Shown: piece by piece, positions 25,084 through 32,998 of the stretch
Layout: each line of letters opens with the position of its first letter
Numbering within the stretch: position 1 is the first letter of the stretch
Assembly (NCBI GenBank): GCA_023412805.1
Contig: JAEZRM010000136.1
Coordinates: 1-64,000 of the forward strand
Reading direction: 5' to 3'
DNA: 64,000 nucleotides
DNA from: Pseudomonadota bacterium
GTDB taxonomy: Bacteria > Pseudomonadota > Alphaproteobacteria > Rhizobiales > Hyphomicrobiaceae
Translations under genes and position numbers: made by a program
The notes under the pieces: model-generated
The model's database searches: none
What the model saw: only the letters and a program-made list of their open reading frames with translations
What the model was told of the DNA's origin: nothing

Positions 25084-25129
25084 CACCCACCCGAATCCCG
25101 ATTCTCGATTCCCGACTCTTAGAGACTCC

Positions 25130-26008
25130 TCACGGGTTCGCTCGCCGCGAGCGCTCGATTTGTGCGGCCCACATCTCGAAGGCTGAGCGCATTTCGGCCT
25201 CGTGCCGATGAAGGTCGTAGACGCGAGCCAATCCCTTCTTCCCATGGCCGAGGCAGAGTTCGGCGACGTTCTCCGCCACGCCCAGCGCGCTCATCGCAGT
25301 GCGCATGGTCCTGCGGAAGTCGTGGAACACGTAACCGTCCACGCCGGAGAGGCGGTCGAGCCGCGCCTTCCCCTTCGAGAACATCGAGAGCGGCGTCCCC
25401 TTGCTCGAAGGGAAGACGAGTTCGCCCTTCCCCTTCCTCTTTGTTTCGCGGAGCAGGCTGGAGGCCATCGCGGAGAGGGGGATGCGGTGATCGATGGCGC
25501 TTTTGAAGCGGTTGGCGGGGATGATCCAGACCGCCCGCCCATCTCGATCGAGGCCGCTTAGCTCGCGCCATCGCATCTCGGCGACTTCTGAGCGCCGCTG
25601 ACCCGTCACCATGAGGACGCGGACCATCGTGCCGAACTGATCGAGTTCGCCGCTCGCAGACCATATGCGGGCCATCTCGCGGTCATCTAGGACGCGCTGG
25701 CGGATGGGTTGGGGGCCGATCAGCAAGCGGCCACTGACGCGGTCGCAGGGGCTGTAATCGATGAGGTCGCGCGCGCAGCAGTAATTGAAGAAGCGACGCG
25801 AGTAGCTGAGCAGATGGTGGGCGTTTGAGGGGCTGGTTGCGGATTGAGTGTCGATCGCGGTTAGGAGGTGGCGCTTGCGGACTTCGGCGAGGGTGAGGCC
25901 GGTGAGGTGGGGCAGGAGTTGGAGGCGGATGACCCGCTCGACCTCCTTTTGCGTGCGGGTTCGGGCGAGGTGGCGGAACCATAGGGCGGCGGCTTCCTCA
26001 ACAAGCAT
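25130..26008 (-). CDS. int: Tyrosine site-specific integrase
   Basis: This 292-residue tyrosine recombinase integrates the element into tRNA-Arg. Residues 1-100 form the SAM-like core-binding domain and 105-290 the catalytic domain. The active-site set is complete: Arg138 (in TGQRRSE), Lys169, His229-x-x-Arg232 (HDFRR), His255 (CLGHG) and Tyr264 (ARVYDLH). The N-terminal DUF4102-type arm-binding domain of P4-like integrases is absent, and only about 100 bp separate the start from attR, so it cannot be encoded upstream. The ATG at 26008 has GAGGAG upstream, placed inside a hairpin. It lies immediately beside attR, as usual for such elements. Confidence 0.93.
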   Translation of the reverse strand: MLVEEAAALWFRHLARTRTQKEVERVIRLQLLPHLTGLTLAEVRKRHLLTAIDTQSATSPSNAHHLLSYSRRFFNYCCARDLIDYSPCDRVSGRLLIGPQPIRQRVLDDREMARIWSASGELDQFGTMVRVLMVTGQRRSEVAEMRWRELSGLDRDGRAVWIIPANRFKSAIDHRIPLSAMASSLLRETKRKGKGELVFPSSKGTPLSMFSKGKARLDRLSGVDGYVFHDFRRTMRTAMSALGVAENVAELCLGHGKKGLARVYDLHRHEAEMRSAFEMWAAQIERSRRANP

Positions 26009-26013
26009 TCGGT

Positions 26014-26033
26014 GACTCCTCGGTGAAGGAGTC
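26014..26033. promoter_or_regulatory. Inverted repeat over the integrase ribosome site
   Basis: GACTCCT (26014-26020) and AGGAGTC (26027-26033) are perfect 7-bp arms separated by 6 bp. In the integrase mRNA the hairpin would lie directly before the ATG and hide the GAGGAG ribosome site. The same GACTCCTC string occurs at 25124-25131, so it may also be a DNA-binding site. Confidence 0.5.
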
Positions 26034-26072
26034 GGGGCCGCCTACCCGCCACGTTTAACTCGATCTGCACTT

Positions 26073-26110
26073 GGCCCCCGAAGGGGGCCTCTTTCTGCCC
26101 CGAAGGGGCA
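26073..26110 (+). terminator. Two back-to-back hairpins beside attR
   Basis: GGCCCCC-GAA-GGGGGCC (26073-26089) followed by TCTTTCT is a compact intrinsic terminator on the plus strand. A second hairpin, TGCCCC-GAA-GGGGCA (26096-26110), abuts attR. They could insulate the element from the neighbouring chromosome. Confidence 0.6.
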
Positions 26111-26111
26111 G

Positions 26112-26164
26112 GCATCCGCCTTCTAAGCGGATGGTCGCAGGTTCGAGTCCTGCCGGGGTCGCCA
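26112..26164 (+). repeat. attR: 53-bp copy of the tRNA-Arg 3' part
   Basis: This segment is identical to 15986-16038 over 53 bp. It is not preceded by a tRNA 5' half, so it is the displaced attachment copy. Read on the minus strand its left part encodes the last residues and the TAG stop of the serine recombinase gene to its right. Confidence 0.95.
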
Positions 26165-27841
26165 ACCGGGTACAAAACTGCGAACCGCAGGCGGCGTGGT
26201 TCCGCCGGCAATAACAGCTTGTTCCAGAATATCTTTTCTCCCGACGATACGGACTGCGTGCTCGTCTACCTCGATCCTGTCGAGGAACGATGCCAGTTGC
26301 GTCCTGCGGAAGGGAATCTCACCCGTTGTCAGCCGCTCGCTCATCATTTGCCCGAACCGCACGAGCATGGCCGGATCTATCCTGGAGGCGGGCACCTTGC
26401 CGCTCACTGCTCGGTCCAGCGCTGCTTTGGCTGCATCGCGCTCGGCTCGAAGCGCCGCCATGCGCTCCCTTAGCAAATCGTCTGCCTCCGCGTTTCCGTC
26501 CTCTACCAGGCGATAGAGGCGGCGCAAGCGGTCCTCGACCGTAGACACCTGCTCCTGGAGCGCGCCGATGCGTTGTGCAAAGTCAGCCGCTTTCGCGGCG
26601 AGACGATAGGTGAGCGCGGATAGCGCTTCGGCAAGTCGCTCGGGCTCCAGGAGCCGTTCGATCACCTGCTGTGTCACCACAGTGTCGAGCTTGTCCATGC
26701 GGATCGATCGACCCTTGCAGGCGGTGCGCCCCTTACCCAAAAAGCTCGCGCAACTGTAGTAGCGGTAGACTTGGCCCGACCGCGCGGTTCCTGTGCGCAT
26801 GGTCATAGACCCACCGCAATGGGCGCAGACGGCAAGTCCCGTTAGCAGAACTGGCGCGCTTGTGGTCCGCGGCGGAGTCACGCGTGGATTGCGCCGCCAA
26901 AGGAGCGTCTGGGTGCGCTCGAAAACGGTCGGATCGACAATCGCGGGCACGTCGCAATAGACGTACTCGCTGGCGGACTTCAGGCGACGTGTGCGTGACT
27001 CGATGCGATTGAACCGCAACCGCCCGCCATAGACCGGGTTCGACAGTATGGCGTGAACGCGGCTGGTGCCCCATCGCGCTTCCAGGCGTGTTCGATAGCC
27101 GCGCCTGTTCAACCATTCGACGATTTTCTTGACGCCGAGCGGGCCTGAACCCTCGATCCCTTCCAGGAACAGCTTGAACATGGTGCGGACCAGTTCGGCT
27201 TCCACCGGATCAATGGCCAGCTTCTTCTTCACGCGCGCGCCGCGTCGCTCGGCCTCGACCGTGACATACCCATAGGGCGGCAACGATCCGTTCCAGTATC
27301 CCTGCCGCACGTTCTCCTTCATCGCGCGCAGGACGTGCTTGGCATTCTCCTTCGACTGGTACTCGTCGAACAGCGCGATGACCTGGCGCATCATCACCTG
27401 CGCCGGGTCATCTCCCAGCTCCTGGGTGATCGACACCAGCTTGACGCCATGCTTGGCCAGCTTGCGCAGGTAGAACTCGAGGCCGTAAGCGTCGCGGAAG
27501 AAGCGGGAGAACGAGTGCACGACAATCACGTCGAACGCGTTCTCGCCGTCGCAGGCGCGCTCGATCATGCGCTGGAACTCGGGCCGCTTGTCGTCGGTCG
27601 CCGAAGCGCCGGGCTCGACGTATTCGGCAACGATGCTCCAGCCGCGCTGTGTCGCCCAAGCTTCAGTCTGCGCCTTCTGGTCCGGGATGGACAGATCGTG
27701 CTCGGCCTGTCGGCCTGTTGAAACGCGCAGATAGATCGCGGCGCGCGTGGCCGATGTGACGCCAACGGCCCGATCAGCTTCGGCGCCGCCACGTCGCCGA
27801 GCGTTGCGTGCGGCTTCCCGCTTTGCTTCGATGTCAGTCAT
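26123..27841 (-). CDS. Large serine recombinase
   Basis: This 572-residue protein has the full large serine recombinase layout. The resolvase domain has catalytic Ser41 in YLRVSTGRQ and the VHSFSRFFRD helix. The recombinase domain is around ARWGTSRVHAILSNPVYGG. A zinc ribbon follows (CAHCGG, later YYSCASF and TACKG), then a coiled coil (about 425-490). Such proteins move phages and integrative elements. The start at 27841 follows GAGAGGGATG. The final residues (PGWRPRQDSNLRPSA) are read antisense through attR, so before the 10-kb insertion this gene overlapped tRNA-Arg tail to tail. It is intact, but the element it served seems reduced. Confidence 0.92.
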   Translation of the reverse strand: MTDIEAKREAARNARRRGGAEADRAVGVTSATRAAIYLRVSTGRQAEHDLSIPDQKAQTEAWATQRGWSIVAEYVEPGASATDDKRPEFQRMIERACDGENAFDVIVVHSFSRFFRDAYGLEFYLRKLAKHGVKLVSITQELGDDPAQVMMRQVIALFDEYQSKENAKHVLRAMKENVRQGYWNGSLPPYGYVTVEAERRGARVKKKLAIDPVEAELVRTMFKLFLEGIEGSGPLGVKKIVEWLNRRGYRTRLEARWGTSRVHAILSNPVYGGRLRFNRIESRTRRLKSASEYVYCDVPAIVDPTVFERTQTLLWRRNPRVTPPRTTSAPVLLTGLAVCAHCGGSMTMRTGTARSGQVYRYYSCASFLGKGRTACKGRSIRMDKLDTVVTQQVIERLLEPERLAEALSALTYRLAAKAADFAQRIGALQEQVSTVEDRLRRLYRLVEDGNAEADDLLRERMAALRAERDAAKAALDRAVSGKVPASRIDPAMLVRFGQMMSERLTTGEIPFRRTQLASFLDRIEVDEHAVRIVGRKDILEQAVIAGGTTPPAVRSFVPGWRPRQDSNLRPSA

Positions 27842-27942
27842 GTTGCATCCCTCTCTGGAGCCTGCCGGGCCGCGAGCGCGGATGCTAACCGTGAAAACCG
27901 ACGACACAAGGGTGCACGGACAGAACCTGCTGGCGGCTGTGC

Positions 27943-28869
27943 CTAGATATCCTCTTGGAGTCCTCCCGACTTCCGCGGAGAGAAAAGTTTGCGCAGGTCT
28001 GCCTCGAGATAGGTCTCGATCGCGTCGAGCTCCTCGCGGGTGATGGGGATCTTGGGGCCGAGATCGTCGGTGACGACGCGACGACCTACCCGCCTTGGAG
28101 CGGACGTGTCCGAATTGTTCGTCGTGCTGTGGAGGCTGACGGGTTCAGTGCTCTCGGTTTTGCCGGCGTCAGTGGAGGCCTCCGGCTGGGACTCAGCCTG
28201 ATCATCGAGGCCCGCGCCCAGAACAATGACTTCGGCAGCTCCCTGTGCTGTCGGACCGATGCGCGTTGCCCATCGCGGCCAAGCGGTGCCGTTGGCGACA
28301 AGGCGCATCACAGGCGCAATCTCGTTTCCGCGGCGCTTGCCCTTCCAGGATCGTGCGGTGCGCGAGGGCGCGCCGATCACTGGTCGCGAGGCGTGCTCGA
28401 ACGCATGAGCTTCCAATTGCGGCGCGGCGGCGCTTCCTTGATCCCATCCGGAATGTGACGATGGCTGTTCTGCCGGTTGCGCGGAGAGCGGGGTATTGCT
28501 CGCTACTTGTGCGGCCACGCGATTGGCGCAGAACACCCGCTGCAGAGCCTCATCGCTTCCGGGAGCCAAGTACCAAGGATCGATGTCGCTCGCCGGGCCA
28601 GTCTCAACGGGCAGGCTCAAGTGCGTGGGCGTCAGTCCGATCTCTGCCCAGTCGTGATGGCTCTGCACATTGGCTTGCCAGTCGGAGGCCATGAGCAACC
28701 CGGCGAAAGCAATGAATGTCGCCAGCACGCCGATCAGCACGGCTGCTGTTATGTGCAACGCGCCCAGTGCACTGAAGGTGGCGGCGGCGCCCGCAACAGG
28801 CGCGAGCGCACCAAGCCGGCTCATCAGCGAGAGGATGCCTCGCGTGGGCGGCAACTCGTGTTCAGTCAT
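27943..28869 (-). CDS. Hypothetical membrane protein in ICE-like remnant
   Basis: This 308-residue protein has two hydrophobic helices in residues 15-62 and a long hydrophilic, Ser/Ala-rich region after that. No family is recognised. The start at 28869 lies 8 bp inside the end of the CopG-like gene, so the two form an operon; the serine recombinase follows about 100 bp further on. The location beside a conjugation-associated CopG gene suggests a transfer or stability role, which is not supported by any motif. Confidence 0.6.
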   Translation of the reverse strand: MTEHELPPTRGILSLMSRLGALAPVAGAAATFSALGALHITAAVLIGVLATFIAFAGLLMASDWQANVQSHHDWAEIGLTPTHLSLPVETGPASDIDPWYLAPGSDEALQRVFCANRVAAQVASNTPLSAQPAEQPSSHSGWDQGSAAAPQLEAHAFEHASRPVIGAPSRTARSWKGKRRGNEIAPVMRLVANGTAWPRWATRIGPTAQGAAEVIVLGAGLDDQAESQPEASTDAGKTESTEPVSLHSTTNNSDTSAPRRVGRRVVTDDLGPKIPITREELDAIETYLEADLRKLFSPRKSGGLQEDI

Positions 28870-29347
28870 GCACACCGTCCTTGGCCGGGCTCGCCGGCTT
28901 TGTTGGGCTTGTCGGACGCTGAGAGCCGAAGTCATCGTCGCCGCGCGCCTGCGCTGCTGTCTGCATGACATCCCTCGCCCATCCACCGTCGGAGGCGACC
29001 CGCCGGCCGACCTCTCTGAGAAAGACATTCAGCCGTGCGCGCCCGAGTTGGCGGGCTTCCTCCTGCTCGCTCTCCGGCCGCGGTGGTGTGACCATCAGGA
29101 AGTAGCGGACGAACAGTGCGAAGGCCTCGGCTATCACTTCCACTTCGCGACCGATGCGCCGAAGCCGTTTCCTCTGCGCGTCCAGCCGTGCGAGCACCTC
29201 GGCATACGGCCCCTTCACGGACGCTGGATCGAGGAAGCGCTCAAGGGCTGCGTTGACGATGTCGGACTTGGTGCCGCCGGCGCGCACAGCCCGACGCAGG
29301 TGTCTGGCCACGTCGTCGGTCAGATATACGCCGATCTTCGTTTTCAT
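28862..29347 (-). CDS. CopG/ribbon-helix-helix protein of conjugative-element type
   Basis: The 161-residue protein opens with KIGVYLTDDVARHL, then RAGGTKSDIVNAALERFL, a ribbon-helix-helix DNA-binding domain (residues 3-38). After a helical linker comes FLMVTPPRPESEQEEARQLG and a C-terminal segment ending in VGRRVASDGG. I recall this layout from CopG-family proteins encoded just before trbB in alphaproteobacterial integrative conjugative elements. No trb or tra genes remain next to it. Its role there would be transcriptional control or relaxosome binding. The assignment rests on recalled family features. Confidence 0.72.
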   Translation of the reverse strand: MKTKIGVYLTDDVARHLRRAVRAGGTKSDIVNAALERFLDPASVKGPYAEVLARLDAQRKRLRRIGREVEVIAEAFALFVRYFLMVTPPRPESEQEEARQLGRARLNVFLREVGRRVASDGGWARDVMQTAAQARGDDDFGSQRPTSPTKPASPAKDGVHD

Positions 29348-30732
29348 GGCCCACCCGATAGCGCGAGAAAGGCCGCAATGCTGATCGGGCGCAATGACGG
29401 AGTGAACTCCATGACATTTTCCCCGTGATTAATTGCAAACGCTGCGTTCATGATGCGTTCTCCTGACCGGTTTGTAAATGGGGTATTTTGTGAGCAAGGG
29501 GGCAGATCGAGATCTTTTCGGGAAGATCTTTGCAGATCGTGTTTTTGACTCCATTTCGTGTCCGGTCCCATTTTCCTCAGTCATGCAAACCCTGAAAAAC
29601 TCTTTGCGTGCCCAGGAGGCTTCACGAGCGATCCGAGATCGGCGGCAAGGCCCAATCCTTTTGTTCTCTAATCGCGACAGTAATCGCAAGCGGAAATTTA
29701 TCGAGTTCTGATGCGACTTTCCTTCTTTCAAGGCCATTTCCCTAGTTTGACCGCGCCGCAGGCTTTCCCTCGCCCCGACCGCCGGATACCGACGCCGACG
29801 CGCGCAGGTCGTGTCAAGGCTGGCCGCCTCTTCGCGGCCACCAAAGGCTTGGCCTTGATACGGCCGAGCACGGTGGCAGGATGGGAAAATGCCGGGGCCA
29901 TCAGGGCGTTGTTGGCGAGCCTATTGTGTGGCACCTTGGTCGCAGGGTGCGCGCAACATCTGAGCCATCGTGGGCTAGGCGGAGGGGGCGTCACCCGAAT
30001 GGGCCGAGACCCGCTGGCGGGGCTCGGTCGCGCGGCGGAGCGCCGCGCGATAGCACCCGACCGCGGCCACCTTCGGCCGCGGGCCGCCCCAGAAAAGCAT
30101 CAGGAAACGGCGCATTGCGAGCTGCTATTCTGATGACGACAAACTGCGGAATTTTCGCACTCGAAGTGCATTTAACGCCATGTTTGGACCCGAGAATTTC
30201 GGACTTTGGGCACATATTGTCGAAAAGCGCTTTCTCTTGTCGACATATATAACTAAATAAATCAATGGATTAAAGGGCATCCAGCACCATCTCTTTATCT
30301 TGATATAATCAACCGGGCGTCAGTTTTCACGAATAATTCTATTCGGTGCTTCGCAGACTGTCATCTCCGGATTGCTCGAATGAGAGCTCTATTTTCTCTT
30401 CGCGGCCTCCTTCGCACATCGTGAAAGGCATCTCATCAGGCGGTGTCCTCACGTTACTCCGGGGTCGTCATGGCAAGGCATCGAAGTGTGGCCCGCCCCT
30501 TTCTCTCCGTCAGATAATTCTGCAACAGAACCGTCCAAAGCGCCCAAACTCCGCAGTCGTGTTGAAGCGCTGCGATCGAGATATCGGACCTGTTCTGTTC
30601 AGCGGCCCCCGCCTGAGGGACGCCTATCCGCGGGTGCGGATCTCTATGGCTGTGGCTGGCATGATCGCTCTTCCATGCGATGACGTGCGTCTTCCCGCGT
30701 CATCCCTTCTCCGCGACGGCCGCTTCGGCTGT
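29348..30732. other. Gene-poor stretch between ICE remnant and carbon island
   Basis: I see no gene I can support here. The open frames at 29711-30133 and 29428-29737 lack ribosome sites and known domains. 30007-30082 contains three adjacent GC-rich hairpins. 30230-30350 is distinctly AT-rich compared with the flanks. The composition break suggests the edge of acquired DNA. Confidence 0.6.
30007..30082. repeat. Cluster of three GC hairpins
   Basis: Three stems lie in 76 bp: GAG-CCCGC arms at 30007-30026 (one mismatch), GCGCGGCG-GAG-CGCCGCGC at 30030-30048 (perfect), and CCGCGGCC with GGCCGCGG at 30061-30082 (perfect, 6-nt loop). They could be an oriT-like or terminator array left from the conjugative remnant. 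Confidence 0.5.
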
Positions 30733-31071
30733 CTACGTGGCAGGCGGAGCGGCGAGGATACCGGCAAAACGCTCGTAGAACGTCTTGAGGCGCACGACAT
30801 CCTCGTTCATGACGATCTCCGGCTCCCCGCCATCGACGACAGCGGCAACGGCGAGTTTTCTCTGCTGGGGCACGCCGATCTTGCGCACGAGAACGATGTC
30901 CAGGGGGGCGCCCAGCGCTCTCGCGATCTCCGCCGCGACCGGAACGCCCCCTCGTGGGAAGGCGAGCACTACGGGACTCCTCAGCCTTTTCTTTGCCAAC
31001 ACTTGCGCCAGGGCACGACCCAGCTGTGCGCCGGTCGGCGAACGGGGCTGGAGCTTGCATGTCGCGGGCAC
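30733..31071 (-). pseudogene. Truncated phosphoribosyltransferase
   Basis: The 112-residue frame matches the central part of the type I phosphoribosyltransferase-like proteins common in such islands. VVLAFPRGGVPVAAEIARALGAPLDIVLVRKIGVP and the following MNEDVVRL are clear. The usual N-terminal MFRDR-type start is replaced, and the protein ends about 20 residues after MNEDVV, where the family continues for roughly another 100. The PRPP-binding loop region is therefore missing. I call it a remnant. It is divergent from the PHB depolymerase gene across an FNR-like box. Confidence 0.72.
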
Positions 31072-31129
31072 CTCCCGGGCAGGCTTCTATTCCTCCGGAG
31101 ATCCTATAGCTTGCTGAGAGGATGTGTGC

Positions 31130-31143
31130 TTGACCCGGATCAA
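31130..31143. promoter_or_regulatory. FNR/FixK-like box upstream of the PHB depolymerase
   Basis: TTGACCCGGATCAA fits the TTGAN-N4-NTCAA consensus closely and is nearly palindromic. It is centred about 69 bp before the ATG at 31206. A site at -41.5 would put the transcript start near 31178, leaving a short leader. This is direct sequence support for oxygen or redox control. Confidence 0.7.
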
Positions 31144-31205
31144 TGCAAACCAGCGTAAGTAAAGCGAGCCAGGAAAGCGGCATCGTTGCCGTGTGAAGCA
31201 GAGCG

Positions 31206-32348
31206 ATGTCCGCCGTGCAACGGAGCTGCCGCCTCGAACCGCCTGTACCCAGGCCACGGCTGTACGCGGGTGCCGATCAGCCGGCGCGACTGAGCCTGGA
31301 GATCGACAGCATCGAGGATCGGGCGCGGATCGTTCCAGTCATTTCGCGAGACGTTCTGCAGATGCCGTTCTGCGCGCTGTCGATGCTCGTCCGCTCGGAT
31401 CGCGCGCATCTACCGAAGGTCTTCGTTGTCGCTCCGCTTTCGGGCCACTTTCCTATCCTGCTGCGCGACCTCCTGATCGGGCTGCTCCCCGATTTCGAAG
31501 TCTACTTCAGTGACTGGGTCAATGCACGCCATGTGCCCAACAGGTGCGGACCTTTCGATCTCGAAGCGAATGTCTCCTACATAGCGGAGATGATTGAGCA
31601 CTTGGGCCCCGGGCTGAACGTGATCGCGTTGTGCCAAGCGGGCGTTCCAGCACTGGTCGCCACGGCTCATCTTTCGGAGAAGAATGCCCGGTGTGCGCCA
31701 CGCAGTCTCGTGCTCATGGCGGCGCCTGTCGACCCCGGCAGCAATCCGACACGGATCGTGCGCCTCATTCGCGCGAAGCCACTCTCATGGTACAAGCGCA
31801 ACGTCATCAGGCCAGTCCTGTCTCCCTACCGCGGCAAGGGTCGGCTGGTGTACCCGGCGTCTGCGCAGCTCCTGGGTCTGCAGACGTATCTCGGGCGTCA
31901 CCTCTGCGAAGGCGGCGAGCTCTTTTCCAAGATGTTCCAGGACGACGGCTGCGAGCCACAGCGCTTTCCCTTCGCCGATCTCTACTCGGCGCTGATGGAC
32001 CTGCCCGCCGAGCTCTTTCTCGACATCATCCGCCATATCTACAAGGAAAGCTCGCTTTGGAACCGCACGCTGACGGCGCGCGGCCAGCTCGTCGACTTTA
32101 CGGCGATCCGCTCGACGGCGCTCATGACCGTGGAGGGCGAGAACGACGACGTCGCCGCACCGGGGCAGACCCGTCGCGCGCACGACTTGTGTGTATCCAT
32201 ACCCGCCGCGCAGCGACGGCGATTGGTCGTCCCCCGATGCGGGCATTTCTCTCTCTTTCATGGTGAGGTCTGGCGTGCACACGTTCTGCCCGCGGTGCGC
32301 GCCTTCATCGGCAAGCAAGGCCCCGCCGGGGCCGGCGCTCCGGTTTAA
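31206..32348 (+). CDS. phaZ: Intracellular PHB depolymerase family protein
   Basis: This 380-residue alpha/beta-hydrolase resembles intracellular polyhydroxybutyrate depolymerases, which release 3-hydroxybutyrate from storage granules. The nucleophile motif is LCQAGVPAL, with Cys in place of Ser as in PhaZ. The acid is in MTVEGENDDVAAPGQT and the histidine in CGHFSLFHG. SGHFPILLRDL and VYFSDWVNAR are also family landmarks. The family normally has an extra 70-90 residues before the first strand (phasin-like helix region); here that part is absent or unrelated. The start at 31206 has only a weak ribosome site. The FNR-like box 63 bp upstream suggests induction at low oxygen. Confidence 0.82.
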   Translation: MSAVQRSCRLEPPVPRPRLYAGADQPARLSLEIDSIEDRARIVPVISRDVLQMPFCALSMLVRSDRAHLPKVFVVAPLSGHFPILLRDLLIGLLPDFEVYFSDWVNARHVPNRCGPFDLEANVSYIAEMIEHLGPGLNVIALCQAGVPALVATAHLSEKNARCAPRSLVLMAAPVDPGSNPTRIVRLIRAKPLSWYKRNVIRPVLSPYRGKGRLVYPASAQLLGLQTYLGRHLCEGGELFSKMFQDDGCEPQRFPFADLYSALMDLPAELFLDIIRHIYKESSLWNRTLTARGQLVDFTAIRSTALMTVEGENDDVAAPGQTRRAHDLCVSIPAAQRRRLVVPRCGHFSLFHGEVWRAHVLPAVRAFIGKQGPAGAGAPV

Positions 32349-32511
32349 GCCATGCAGGCGCGCGGTATCTGCGGTCCCGTTCGAGGGGAGCATCTCCCAC
32401 GCGCGCCTTTTACATCCCTCAATGCCCTGCAGGCCGCGAAGGGAATGATGCTCCGAGCCCACAGAGATGCCGGGTAGGAAGTCACGCATCGGCATTTGCA
32501 GGAGACGAGCC

Positions 32512-32964
32512 ATGACGCTCCCGACGACTCTTAGGCATGCGATTCAGCAAGTGCAGGTATGGCACAAGGAGTTGCGTGACAACGGCGATCTTGCCGACGA
32601 GGCGGCGGCCTACAGCGTCTTGCGGGCGGTTCTGCACCAGCTTCGCGACCGGCTGACGCCGGAAGAGGCTGTAGATCTCGCGGCGCAGCTACCGCTGATC
32701 GTGCGCGGCATCTACTTTGAAGGATGGTGACTGCGACAGACGCCGGAAAAGGTGCGCTCGAAGCAGGAATTCCTGGACGAGATCACGGTCAAGCTCCTGC
32801 CTCACCCGATTGCCGCCGAGCCGGCCGTTCGCGACGTCTTCGCGCTGCTGACGCACCATTGCGACCCGGGAGAGATCGCCGATGTCATCGCTCAATTGCC
32901 CGCGAAGCTGAAAGAGCTGTGGCCGGAAACTGCCAGGACGTTCCGTGCAAGGCTGAAGAAATGA
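32512..32964 (+). pseudogene. DUF2267 protein interrupted by an in-frame TGA
   Basis: Two halves of a DUF2267 protein lie in one frame. The first ends IVRGIYFEGW and is followed by TGA (32728-32730). The second continues LRQTPEKVRSKQEFLDE and runs to 32964. A CGA-to-TGA change would explain it, since Arg gives the expected GWRL sequence. The first half starts at ATG 32512 after AGGAGACGAGCC. A GTG at 32752 could restart the second half. The halves together make about 150 residues, the family's usual size. The function of DUF2267 is unknown; such genes are common in low-oxygen or stress islands. Confidence 0.82.
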
Positions 32965-32998
32965 TGGCCCTTCCTCCGTGCGCAGTGTTTTGGTCCGT

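Larger units (their letters stand above)
15986..26164. mobile_element. Integrated satellite-like element of about 10.1 kb
   Basis: The element lies between perfect 53-bp copies of the tRNA-Arg 3' part. Inside, from left to right, are about 1.1 kb of non-coding DNA with repeats, a leftward operon (HTH regulator, small protein, SF2 helicase), a rightward seven-gene operon, a non-coding stretch with a structured RNA, and a leftward tyrosine integrase next to attR. No capsid, portal, terminase, tail, relaxase or type IV secretion gene is present. The last two genes of the long operon look like phage internal or ejection proteins. Together this fits a phage satellite that uses helper particles better than a complete prophage or an ICE, although a decayed prophage is possible. 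Genes are intact and overlap tightly, which argues against random decay. Confidence 0.88.

Noticed and set aside
24575..25090. 171-codon leftward open frame
   Set aside because: It runs through the terminator, the structured RNA and the inverted repeat, has no ribosome site and no domain.
29711..30133. 140-codon rightward frame and its leftward counterpart at 29728-29994
   Set aside because: Both strands are open because of base composition; no ribosome site, no domain, and the frame crosses the hairpin cluster.
26165..31000. Third copy of the tRNA-Arg end marking the far side of the serine-recombinase element
   Set aside because: I found no further match to the 53-bp core to the right, and large serine recombinases rarely use tRNA sites; its far limit is undefined.
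30346..31158. 270-codon rightward frame
   Set aside because: It is antisense to the recognisable phosphoribosyltransferase remnant and crosses the FNR-like box.
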